From Atribacterota bacterium (GTDB lineage: Bacteria > Atribacterota > Phoenicimicrobiia > Phoenicimicrobiales > Stramentimicrobiaceae), in contig JAQVGY010000034.1 of NCBI GenBank assembly GCA_028696495.1, forward strand, positions 1 through 5,900: a stretch of 5,900 bases of DNA, given 5' to 3'. Both the position numbers and the translations under genes were made by a program. Below the pieces are notes generated by a model. That model was not told where the DNA came from. It worked only from the letters and a program-made list of their open reading frames with translations, and searched no databases. Below, one piece after another: positions 1-5,401 of this stretch (position 1 is its first letter; each line of letters begins with the position of its first letter).

Positions 1-893
1 AGTACCCCTTCTGCTTTTTCCAGATTAAATTGCTCTGCTATCTCAGGGGTTACTTCCTGAATATAGACACCAAGCCATGCCCTTCTTACCTTACCCAGTT
101 TAATCAGGTCATCAAGATTTCTTTTGGCTATATTGACAGGTATGGCAAAACCAATACCCTGAGCATAGGGGATTATGGCAGTATTGATTCCAACTACCTC
201 GCCCTTAGTATTAAGAAGTGGCCCACCACTGTTCCCGGGGTTAATTGCTGTATCGGTCTGAATCAGATTGGTATATTCATGACCATCACTACCGGCAGAA
301 ATATTTCTACCTTTGGCACTAACTACACCCATGGTAACTGTCTTTTCCAAACCATATGGATTACCGATGGCTATGGTTATCTCACCTACCCTCAATACAT
401 CGGAATCACCCAACTCTACTACCGGCAGGTCATGTGCCTCAATCTTGACTATAGCCATATCGGTGGTAACATCTGAACCAACAACTCTCCCCTTAAAGTC
501 TCTGCCATCAGAGAGGGTCACCTTTATTTCTTCTGCTCCACTTACTACATGCTCATTGGTCAGTACATAACCCTCTTTATCAACAATAAAACCTGAGCCG
601 GCTCCCTTTTGAGGAATCCTCCTCCTAAATTCTTCACGTTGTTCAAAAAACCATTCGAAGATGGGGTCTCTGAAGTTAAAAGGTGAGGTCTGTACATAAC
701 GAACAACATCGATATTTACCACTGCCGGTCCAACTCTTTCTGCTATCTCGGCAATATCATCGCTGAGTGATTGAATGGTTAATGGTTCAGCAGCTGCAAA
801 AACTCCCGTACTCGAAGTTAATATAAGCAGAAAGGTAAGTGCTATTATTGTTAAACGGGCATATTGTCTCTTTATATGACAATCTTTAAACAT
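1..893 (-). CDS. htrA: HtrA/DegP-type periplasmic serine protease, C-terminus cut by window edge
   Basis: ATP-independent protease/chaperone that degrades misfolded proteins outside the cytoplasm. Reading on the minus strand from 893 gives 297 complete codons that run off the left edge. Residues 1-35 form a signal peptide or anchor: basic start, hydrophobic stretch at about 14-29, then VFA-AAE, a plausible signal peptidase I site near residue 33-35. The trypsin-like domain follows, with a complete triad: His115 in TNEHVV, Asp145 in TTDMAIVKI and Ser222 in NPGNSGGPL. A PDZ domain begins at about 272 (RAWLGVYIQEV); the rest of it and any second PDZ are outside the window. The segment at about 66-95 between the mature N-terminus and the protease core matches the LA-loop region of the family. 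The start is supported by AGGAGG at 901-906, 7 nt before the ATG. The paralogue type (DegP, DegQ or DegS) cannot be decided without the C-terminus. A possible sigma-54 promoter lies upstream. Confidence 0.96.
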   Translation of the reverse strand, partial: MFKDCHIKRQYARLTIIALTFLLILTSSTGVFAAAEPLTIQSLSDDIAEIAERVGPAVVNIDVVRYVQTSPFNFRDPIFEWFFEQREEFRRRIPQKGAGSGFIVDKEGYVLTNEHVVSGAEEIKVTLSDGRDFKGRVVGSDVTTDMAIVKIEAHDLPVVELGDSDVLRVGEITIAIGNPYGLEKTVTMGVVSAKGRNISAGSDGHEYTNLIQTDTAINPGNSGGPLLNTKGEVVGINTAIIPYAQGIGFAIPVNIAKRNLDDLIKLGKVRRAWLGVYIQEVTPEIAEQFNLEKAEGV

Positions 894-977
894 GTCACAT
901 CCTCCTCATTAATTAAAATTAATTTTTGTTGTTTGCTTAAATTTAGTAATATAATTTGATAAAAATCTTTTACTCAA

Positions 978-998
978 TTACCAGAACGGTTCTGACAT
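978..998 (-). CDS. Possible six-codon upstream ORF (MSEPFW) in the htrA leader
   Basis: On the minus strand, AGGAG at 1012-1008 lies 9 nt before an ATG at 998 that opens a frame of six codons (M-S-E-P-F-W) ending in TAA at 980-978. It lies about 85 nt before the htrA start and inside the transcript predicted from the 1057-1072 promoter. The Shine-Dalgarno is as good as that of the real genes here. The frame is very short and overlaps a DNA dyad (982-994), so it may be chance. If translated, it would be a leader peptide or ribosome-loading site for htrA. Confidence 0.22.
   Translation of the reverse strand: MSEPFW
982..994. promoter_or_regulatory. 13-bp perfect dyad upstream of htrA, possible operator
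   Basis: CAGAAC, G, GTTCTG is a perfect inverted repeat with a one-base centre. The centre is too small for an RNA hairpin loop, so a dimeric DNA-binding protein is the likelier reader. A related but imperfect element, AGACCTGGTTCT, lies at 1028-1039. It does not fit LexA (wrong spacing), CIRCE or CtsR sites. The regulator is unknown. Confidence 0.3.
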
Positions 999-1056
999 AA
1001 ACATCATCTCCTATTTATAGATTTTATAGACCTGGTTCTCTACAAAATAATATGAA

Positions 1057-1072
1057 GCAATTTTTATGCCAA
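1057..1072 (-). promoter_or_regulatory. Sigma-54-type (-24/-12) promoter upstream of htrA
   Basis: The minus strand reads TTGGCA (1072-1067), six bases, TTGC (1060-1057), then T. GG and GC are separated by exactly 10 bases, the invariant sigma-54 spacing, and TGGCA-N6-TTGC(T/A) matches the -24/-12 consensus. The predicted start is near 1045, giving a leader of about 150 nt before the htrA ATG at 893. The same TTGGCA could instead be a sigma-70 -35 box with TATTTT at 1049-1044 (17-bp spacer), but that -10 matches only 4 of 6 bases. No sigma-54 activator gene is in the window. Confidence 0.5.
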
Positions 1073-1205
1073 GACTGGTATCAATCCATTATTTTTTCAA
1101 AATAGATTTAAAAATTAGTGAAAAGATTATAAAATGTCTTTTTTTTGACCTTATTCTATTTTCAATTTTCTCCTATGAGAAGGAAATATAATAATTATAT
1201 TACGA

Positions 1206-1226
1206 ACTGTGCAAAAAATACACAGT
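1206..1226. promoter_or_regulatory. 21-bp dyad ACTGTG-N9-CACAGT, possible activator or terminator element
   Basis: Perfect 6-bp arms separate a 9-base A-rich centre. It lies about 160 bp upstream of the start predicted for the sigma-54-like promoter, a usual distance for an enhancer-binding protein site. It is also about 77 nt downstream of the DUF2148 stop, so a weak hairpin at the end of that transcript is possible, but no T-run follows on the minus strand. The centre is one base longer than the NifA (TGT-N10-ACA) or Rex (TTGTG-N8-CACAA) patterns. Confidence 0.3.
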
Positions 1227-1302
1227 ATAATCCTACTTTCTGTGAAATATTTTCATACCTTAGATTTTCTTTTAAGATTATCGTACTGAAATAATTTTTC
1301 CT

Positions 1303-1845
1303 CTAACGGTCAAAATAAATATTCTTACCGGTTGTGGAAAGGGGAATACCCATTACAAAACTGGCATCTATAAAGCCATATTTCTTGGCAGCTACTCCAA
1401 TTCGATACATGATTCTATTATCAATACCTAAAATTGAAGCCATTTTTACTGCTGAACCAATAGCTATTCCCATATCCAAAATACGTAAAGCACACTGGGG
1501 ACCATCAAATTCGGGTCCCTCATGGGTCTCACATTCAGAACAGGTATCAAACCCACAGGCACCACAGTCCAGACCCATAGTCTGAGAATTTTTTAAACCA
1601 ATTAGCAGTATTACCGGAGAATTTTTTACATTTTCACCATCCCGGTCAAAATTTCGCTTATTCTTCTCCATACCATACTCTATCATCGCCTCACCCAGCT
1701 TGTTCACTTCTTCACCACTGATAATTTTAATTACTACAAAATCTTTGCCTGCCGACTTCGGTGCTGTCCTTGCCGATAGAGCCATCAATTCTGCAGCTCT
1801 TTTTAATTCCTGTCCAGGACTGACAAAACCTAATTCTTTGTTCAT
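1303..1845 (-). CDS. DUF2148 ferredoxin-domain protein with five-cysteine motif
   Basis: The 180-residue protein belongs to the DUF2148 family, often named ferredoxin domain-containing protein; its exact function is not known. The diagnostic stretch is LDCGACGFDTCSEC at 92-105, with Cys94, Cys97, Cys102 and Cys105, plus Cys118 in PQCAL. The CGACG-x2-TC pattern resembles Fe-S binding CxxC motifs, so binding of an iron-sulfur cluster is inferred, not shown. The N-terminal half (about 12-60) is helical and has no cysteine. The C-terminal part (about 118-170) is rich in Gly, Ala and Ile, with IAIGSAVKMASILGID. There is no signal peptide or membrane span, so it should be cytoplasmic. The start is supported by AAGGAG about 6-7 nt before the ATG at 1845. 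The PP-loop ATPase gene ends 89 nt upstream, so co-transcription is possible. The length is near the family norm. Confidence 0.88.
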   Translation of the reverse strand: MNKELGFVSPGQELKRAAELMALSARTAPKSAGKDFVVIKIISGEEVNKLGEAMIEYGMEKNKRNFDRDGENVKNSPVILLIGLKNSQTMGLDCGACGFDTCSECETHEGPEFDGPQCALRILDMGIAIGSAVKMASILGIDNRIMYRIGVAAKKYGFIDASFVMGIPLSTTGKNIYFDR

Positions 1846-1894
1846 ATCATACTCCTTTAAGATTTTTGTATTCTGGTATAAACTCTTATATAAA

Positions 1895-1905
1895 CTGTGG
1901 CACAG
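1895..1905. repeat. 11-bp dyad CTGTG-G-CACAG in the gap before the DUF2148 gene
   Basis: A perfect inverted repeat with a one-base centre lies in the 89-bp gap between the PP-loop gene and the DUF2148 gene. Its arms are the same CTGTG/CACAG as the dyad at 1206-1226 on the other side of the DUF2148 gene, but the spacing differs (1 versus 9 bases). A transcription-factor site is possible; a shared regulator is speculation. Confidence 0.2.
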
Positions 1906-1934
1906 ACTATCGCCCGGTTATGTCTACATCTATT

Positions 1935-2909
1935 CTAATTTGCTTTTCTATAATTATAATCTACAACCTGGAATGTTTTCAACCTGTGATTGGTGGTTAA
2001 TAACCATCTGAATTCGAGTGGGACAGCAAATTCCCGCTGCAATCTGCCCTGTTCAACCCAATAGCGCGAACGCAGGTTATTGAATTGCCCTTTATTGGCT
2101 TTTATAGTTAACTGCAAGGGCTGAGAAACGATGGTACAGCTATCAATCTCCTTGATGCTGGAGATACTATCAGTAATTTTTTTTAAATGTTCCTGGTTGC
2201 TTGGTATCGGGTATATATTGATAAGGGCAATGTTATTGTTTAAAGGTCCGATAATCTTGACATTGGCTATTTCACTATAGATATTTAATTCCTTCATCTG
2301 CTCTAATAATATTTCATTGGAAAGACTTACTGCCTTTCCATGGTAGTCAAGATTAACCAGAGGTTTGAGTAGATGTTTCAATTTACAGCCTTCCCTATAA
2401 GCATGCTCCCCAATCCGCCCAACCTTCAAGTTCAAAAAATCTGCCATTTCCTGTATCTCCTCTTTGCAATAGGAGAATAAAGGAGCAAAATAAAGAGAGG
2501 AATACTCAGTACCATATTTACCCCAGCTGTCACTCTGGTTGGAGCCGGTAAGTATGAGCTTATCCCCGGCACAGGCTTTTATTAAACCTAATTTTATCTT
2601 TTTAGTACAGAGATTACAGTCCGGCCCTCTCTTCATCATCTCTCTCTGTTCGCTCTCCCCGGAAATCTGATACAATTCTACCTGCAGCTCTTCACATATA
2701 GTCTTAATATTTTGGGTGGCTCTTTTATAAGTAAAAAGGCCAAAATCAATATTCACTGCCACCACCCTTTCCTTACCCAGAGTCTCTCTGGCTAAAAACA
2801 ATACTAAAGTGCTATCCAACCCACCGGAAAAGGCAATATTCACTTTTTTCCCTGCACTGAATTGCCTGATTCTTTTTATTGTATTATCAACTTTTGCTGC
2901 TATTGTCAT
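1935..2909 (-). CDS. PP-loop ATP-pyrophosphatase superfamily protein with LarE-like cysteines
   Basis: The 324-residue protein has the N-type ATP pyrophosphatase signature SGGLDST at 28-34. Such enzymes adenylate a substrate for thiolation or amidation. The second half of the fold is suggested by ILTGSNQSDSWGK at 119-131, like the (D/T)GTNxxD strand in LarE/ExsB-type proteins. Cys98 and Cys101 (GPDCNLCTKK) form a CxxC, as in LarE- and TtcA-like sulfur transferases, and Cys175 (REGCKLKHLLKP) could be a third Fe-S ligand; this is inference. From about residue 190 there is a C-terminal region of roughly 130 residues that I do not recognise. It may belong with the predicted PP-loop ATPases of COG1365, but the exact family is uncertain. 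No signal peptide, so cytoplasmic. The start at 2909 has only a weak AAAGAT ribosome site, but no better start precedes the PP-loop. The DUF2148 gene downstream is also cysteine-rich. Confidence 0.85.
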   Translation of the reverse strand: MTIAAKVDNTIKRIRQFSAGKKVNIAFSGGLDSTLVLFLARETLGKERVVAVNIDFGLFTYKRATQNIKTICEELQVELYQISGESEQREMMKRGPDCNLCTKKIKLGLIKACAGDKLILTGSNQSDSWGKYGTEYSSLYFAPLFSYCKEEIQEMADFLNLKVGRIGEHAYREGCKLKHLLKPLVNLDYHGKAVSLSNEILLEQMKELNIYSEIANVKIIGPLNNNIALINIYPIPSNQEHLKKITDSISSIKEIDSCTIVSQPLQLTIKANKGQFNNLRSRYWVEQGRLQREFAVPLEFRWLLTTNHRLKTFQVVDYNYRKAN

Positions 2910-3042
2910 ATTATATAATCTTTATAGAACCTTATTTTACAATTTTTTTAATTGTTTATAAGTTAATGGACAGGTAGCTACAGAGCGGATTATTCTGTAA
3001 ATTTGTAACGGATACTGTTATATCTGACAGATTGGTATATTT

Positions 3043-3069
3043 AAGAAAAGATAGTATTTGTACTGTATC
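3043..3069 (-). terminator. Weak hairpin with T-rich tail after the thioredoxin gene
   Basis: On the minus strand GATACAGTA (3069-3061), a CAAA loop and TACTATC (3056-3050) pair over seven positions once the extra bases are allowed to bulge, followed by TTTTCTT at 3049-3043. It starts 15 nt after the thioredoxin stop. The stem is AT-rich and imperfect, so termination would be partial. Confidence 0.3.
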
Positions 3070-3084
3070 AATTATAGATTATCC

Positions 3085-3645
3085 CTATTTATTTTTCTCT
3101 AATTCCATATACTCTTGAAAGGTGTATTTTTTATAAAAATCATCTTTAATATAGACAAGGATTTGCAAAAAAACATCTGGCTGCACATATCCCGGTAAAT
3201 TGGCGATTCTTTCATTGCCACTATTTAAGAACCAGATGGTGGGAAATGCATTAACCCGATAGGCTTCAGTAGCAAGCTGTCTCTCTGTGAGCTTCTCATC
3301 TTCAACCTGAACTGTTTTATTGGAATTTCCATTTATTTTAACCAGAGCAAAGCTATTATTTAATAATTCTTGTATCTCCTTGTTAGCGAAGGTTTCTGTC
3401 TCCATTTTTCGACACCAGCCACAATTATCTGAATAGAAGTAAATCAGTGTGGGGATATTCTCAACCTTAGATTTCGTCAATGCTTTATCATAGGTCAGCC
3501 ACTGCGGCTGAGGATTATCCTGCGCCTTAACAAAGAATGTATCATTATAATCAACAGAATGTAATACGGTAAAGATTAAACCAATCAGAGTTAAAAAAAG
3601 GATTAACTCTGTCTTTTTTCTTTTCATTAGTGTTCTAAAAACCAT
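3085..3645 (-). CDS. Membrane-anchored thioredoxin-like protein, CGWC active site
   Basis: The 186-residue extracytoplasmic thiol-disulfide oxidoreductase resembles the SoxW / thioredoxin_7 type. A basic N-terminus (MKRKK at 7-11) precedes a hydrophobic span at about 13-29, which acts as a signal anchor. The thioredoxin fold follows from about 48: the redox pair Cys75 and Cys78 in CGWC, preceded by LIYFYSDN, and the cis-proline Pro135 in NAFPTIWF. The region between is longer than in classic thioredoxin, and a short helical tail (about 155-186) ends in ELEKNK. The partner is most likely CcdA, whose gene lies directly upstream and supplies electrons across the membrane. The target (cytochrome c maturation or repair of periplasmic disulfides) cannot be told. 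GAAGG lies about 7 nt before the ATG at 3645; the later Met7 has no ribosome site. A consensus promoter at 3686-3713 gives it its own transcript. Confidence 0.92.
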   Translation of the reverse strand: MVFRTLMKRKKTELILFLTLIGLIFTVLHSVDYNDTFFVKAQDNPQPQWLTYDKALTKSKVENIPTLIYFYSDNCGWCRKMETETFANKEIQELLNNSFALVKINGNSNKTVQVEDEKLTERQLATEAYRVNAFPTIWFLNSGNERIANLPGYVQPDVFLQILVYIKDDFYKKYTFQEYMELEKNK

Positions 3646-3685
3646 TATCTTACCTTCTTATTTCTTCGATTTTTGAATTCTTTTC

Positions 3686-3713
3686 ATTATACCTCAACCT
3701 CTTCTTATGTCAA
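3686..3713 (-). promoter_or_regulatory. Consensus sigma-70-type promoter of the thioredoxin gene
   Basis: The minus strand reads TTGACA (3713-3708), a 16-bp spacer, and TATAAT (3691-3686): both hexamers match the consensus exactly. The predicted start is near 3679, giving a leader of about 34 nt to the ATG at 3645. It lies in the 87-bp gap just after the ccdA stop, so the thioredoxin gene can be expressed more than, or apart from, ccdA. Confidence 0.8.
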
Positions 3714-3732
3714 ATATCAGCCGCAAAGAATT

Positions 3733-4440
3733 TTAGAGGAAAGAGAGGGTGCCGGCAACCATAACTACACCGATGATAATCAAGAGATATCCACCAACCT
3801 TTTCTATGATATTAAAATATTTCTTAATTATTCCGGTCATTTTGTAAAATTGATTTACAGCCAGTGCGGTGAACAAAAATGGGATAGCCAGACCGGCAGA
3901 GTAAAATGATAATAATTTTATTCCTTTACTCACTGTCTCCTGAGTACCGGCATAGACCAGGATTGCCGCTAAGATAGGTCCTATACAGGGAGTCCAGCCA
4001 AAGGCAAAGGCAAAACCTATAAGAAATGGCGTTAGGAACATATTGAAAGATATATTTTGTTTCACTTGAAACTTTTTTTGATAATGAAGAAAAGGAATAT
4101 TGATTAATTGCAGCATATGCAGCCCGAATATAATAATGACAATACCTCCTATTCTTTTAAACCAGACCAGGTACTGTTGCATAAACCTGCCCAGCAAGGT
4201 TGCTGAAGCTCCCAATAATATGAATACAAGTGAAAACCCCACAATAAAACTGAGGGCTCCTGCCAAAATTCGAAGAATTGAGTGATGTGTTTTCTCATCA
4301 CGGCTGCTCAATTCTTCTAAAGATAAACCAGAAATAAAGGAGATGTATCCGGGAACTAAAGGCAGAACACAGGGGGAAAGAAAAGATAAAATCCCCGCTA
4401 AAAATGCTGCCCAGGATGACACTTCTTGTAATATGAACAT
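3733..4440 (-). CDS. ccdA: CcdA-type membrane thiol-disulfide electron transporter
   Basis: The 235-residue integral membrane protein belongs to the CcdA / DsbD transmembrane-domain family. It carries reducing power from cytoplasmic thioredoxin to extracytoplasmic thiol proteins, as in cytochrome c maturation. Both family cysteine motifs are intact: Cys24 in LSPCVLPLVPGY and Cys152 in GWTPCIGPI. Six hydrophobic spans are seen at about 10-37, 58-84, 93-115, 134-165, 173-196 and 214-234, and the length is typical of stand-alone CcdA. The only other potential partner in the window is the CGWC thioredoxin just downstream, 87 bp away, which fits as its electron acceptor. No cytochrome c maturation gene is in view. 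The start at 4440 has GAGAGG with 10 nt spacing. Acylphosphatase lies 103 bp upstream on the same strand, with no clear terminator between. Confidence 0.95.
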   Translation of the reverse strand: MFILQEVSSWAAFLAGILSFLSPCVLPLVPGYISFISGLSLEELSSRDEKTHHSILRILAGALSFIVGFSLVFILLGASATLLGRFMQQYLVWFKRIGGIVIIIFGLHMLQLINIPFLHYQKKFQVKQNISFNMFLTPFLIGFAFAFGWTPCIGPILAAILVYAGTQETVSKGIKLLSFYSAGLAIPFLFTALAVNQFYKMTGIIKKYFNIIEKVGGYLLIIIGVVMVAGTLSFL

Positions 4441-4543
4441 GTTTCTTATACCTCTCTACAGTCTTAGAATTTATAAATATATATTGGAGCAAATGATACA
4501 ATACCGGAAAGAGAATAATTTTTTACCCCTTCCACAATTTTTA

Positions 4544-4834
4544 TTACATTTTTAACTGGAATTCGTTGTATTTTCCGGAATAGGGCAACCAATCGACCTC
4601 TATGTCTTCTACTTCAGCCATTCGAGGTCCCCTTTTACACCATTCAACCATCTCTTCTACTGAATTTTTAGAACCCTCTACCAAAAGCTCCACCTTGCCA
4701 TCGGGAAGATTTTTTATCCAGCCACTGACCCCCAGCTGACTGGCAATATTTCTGGCATAATAACGAAAGGCTACCCCCTGCACTCTTCCACTGACCAGAA
4801 TATGTGCTCCTACCTTACCATTAATATTTTTCAT
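4544..4834 (-). CDS. acyP: Acylphosphatase
   Basis: Small cytoplasmic enzyme that hydrolyses the carboxyl-phosphate bond of acyl phosphates. From the ATG at 4834 it is 96 residues, the usual size for the family. The phosphate-binding loop with the catalytic arginine is SGRVQGVAFR at 15-24 (Arg24), and the catalytic asparagine is Asn42 in GWIKNLPDG. The conserved GKVE strand and the EVEDIEVDW region follow. The frame extends nine codons further to a TTG at 4861, but the AAGAGG ribosome site lies inside that extension, 11 nt before the ATG at 4834, so I chose the ATG. It is the first gene of the leftward block; the ccdA gene begins 103 bp after its stop. No functional link between acylphosphatase and the thiol genes is known to me. 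An extended -10 promoter lies upstream. Confidence 0.95.
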   Translation of the reverse strand: MKNINGKVGAHILVSGRVQGVAFRYYARNIASQLGVSGWIKNLPDGKVELLVEGSKNSVEEMVEWCKRGPRMAEVEDIEVDWLPYSGKYNEFQLKM

Positions 4835-4891
4835 TTTATTGACAACCTCTTTACTTTGCAAATAATACTATAATATAATATAATGTGAATA

Positions 4892-4900
4892 ATTATATCA
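4892..4900 (-). promoter_or_regulatory. Extended -10 promoter for acyP
   Basis: The minus strand reads TG-A-TATAAT (4900-4892): a perfect -10 box with the TGn extension, which can work without a good -35. The predicted start is near 4885, giving a leader of about 50 nt to the acyP ATG at 4834. Nearby TTGATG (4904-4899) with TATTAT (4880-4875) is a weaker alternative. The DNA here is very AT-rich, so chance matches are common. Confidence 0.45.
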
Positions 4901-5053
4901 TCAATTATAATAAAACAGGCCTCGCTGCACAAATATAGATGTTATTGGTATTAATTGATATCAAAAATATTTTATTTTAAAATTATAAGCTACTGCAAAT
5001 ATTTTTACCAGTTTTGTTCAAAAAATTTTAATTAGCTCTTTACTATTTATATG

Positions 5054-5071
5054 AACAATGATACTATTGTT
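5054..5071. repeat. 18-bp dyad AACAAT-N6-ATTGTT
   Basis: Perfect 6-bp arms flank a 6-base centre in the middle of the divergent region, about 110 bp upstream of the symporter promoter. A run of T follows on the plus strand, but no plus-strand gene lies upstream to be terminated. It is either an operator or a chance match in AT-rich DNA. Confidence 0.25.
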
Positions 5072-5182
5072 TTTAAAAATTAATTACAGTACTATAACAT
5101 TTTTTTCTATTTAGCTAACTCTTATTAGAAACATTTCCTTTTATTATTTTATTCTGAGTTAAAATTTAATTTGCTAACTTCT

Positions 5183-5211
5183 TTGACATTGATATAAAAA
5201 GATGTTACACT
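5183..5211 (+). promoter_or_regulatory. Promoter of the NSS symporter gene
   Basis: TTGACA at 5183-5188, a 17-bp spacer and TACACT at 5206-5211, with TG at 5203-5204 as an extended -10 element. The -35 is perfect, the spacer optimal, and the -10 matches 4 of 6 bases. The predicted start is near 5217-5219, giving a leader of about 264 nt before the ATG at 5482. Confidence 0.7.
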
Positions 5212-5217
5212 ATAAAA

Positions 5218-5316
5218 TTAATTAGGACCTACTAATAATTTCACAGTTTATTTAGCATCTATTTCTCTAAGCACTTCTACGCTTTAGCTTTACTCATCCC
5301 ACTGGGTCCCGATTAA
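5218..5316 (+). ncRNA. Structured 5' leader RNA candidate upstream of the symporter gene
   Basis: Two distant arms, 5218-5231 and 5303-5316, can pair along 14 positions: 11 Watson-Crick pairs, two G-U pairs and one A-C mismatch. The core is GGACC (5225-5229) with GGTCC (5305-5309). They enclose about 70 nt, which holds a smaller hairpin, CTAAGC (5267-5272) with GCTTTAG (5281-5287). The 5' arm starts at the predicted transcription start, as in the closing helix of a riboswitch. The wobble pairs favour the plus-strand RNA over its complement. It lacks the T-box signature (AGGGTGGNACCGCG) and I recognise no known riboswitch class. A ligand is not known. Confidence 0.35.
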
Positions 5317-5327
5317 AATAAATTTAT

Positions 5328-5337
5328 AGGAGGTGGT
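5328..5337 (+). promoter_or_regulatory. Orphan Shine-Dalgarno AGGAGGTGGT without a usual start codon
   Basis: It is the best ribosome site in the window, but no ATG, GTG or TTG lies 5-12 nt after it. The only frames are an ATA-led one of 11 codons (5339-5374) and one from a GTG that overlaps the site itself at 5333-5335. It begins 12 nt after the paired-arm leader and about 150 nt before the symporter ATG, which has its own site. It may be a leader-peptide site, a ribosome standby site, or the remnant of a lost gene. Confidence 0.35.
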
Positions 5338-5381
5338 AATAGAAGTAAGTATTGAAAACTACAAATTTATTTAACCAATCA

Positions 5382-5401
5382 TTTTACTAACTTTTACTAA
5401 C
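5382..5401 (+). repeat. Perfect tandem repeat, TTTTACTAAC twice
   Basis: Two adjacent identical 10-bp units lie in the symporter leader about 80 nt before the start codon. A short slippage duplication is the simplest explanation; a protein- or RNA-binding role is possible but unsupported. Confidence 0.8.

Larger units (their letters stand above)
894..1302. other. AT-rich 409-bp intergenic region upstream of htrA
   Basis: No gene of credible length is seen on either strand. The region holds a sigma-54-like promoter (1057-1072), two dyads (982-994 and 1206-1226), a third AT-only dyad (ATATAAT, A, ATTATAT at 1186-1200), and a six-codon reading frame with its own Shine-Dalgarno. No clear terminator follows the DUF2148 gene that ends at 1303. 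Confidence 0.7.

Noticed and set aside
30..570. Two plus-strand open frames (30-476 and 313-570)
   Set aside because: They lie antisense to the htrA gene, whose catalytic triad is intact in the minus-strand frame; their translations have no recognisable domain.
1126..1131. TATAAT on the minus strand as an htrA promoter
   Set aside because: No -35 hexamer is found 16-18 bp upstream and no TGn extension precedes it.
1131..1150. CtsR-like GGTCAAA site upstream of htrA (minus strand)
   Set aside because: Only the first half-site fits; the second heptamer of the direct repeat is missing, and the A-run makes a chance match likely.
1700..2011. Plus-strand open frame bridging the DUF2148 and PP-loop genes
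   Set aside because: It is antisense to both genes, has no ribosome site and its translation resembles no protein.
4298..4501. Minus-strand frame of 67 codons overlapping the start of ccdA
   Set aside because: It covers the ccdA N-terminal coding region in another frame, and ccdA carries the family motifs.
4835..4861. Nine-codon N-terminal extension of acylphosphatase from a TTG
   Set aside because: The extension contains the AAGAGG ribosome site for the ATG at 4834, and acylphosphatases normally have about 90-98 residues.
5218..5340. T-box or tRNA-like element in the symporter leader
   Set aside because: There is no AGGGTGGNACCGCG sequence, no T-arm GGTTCRA and no cloverleaf, so the GGGTCCC stretch is explained only as a helix arm.
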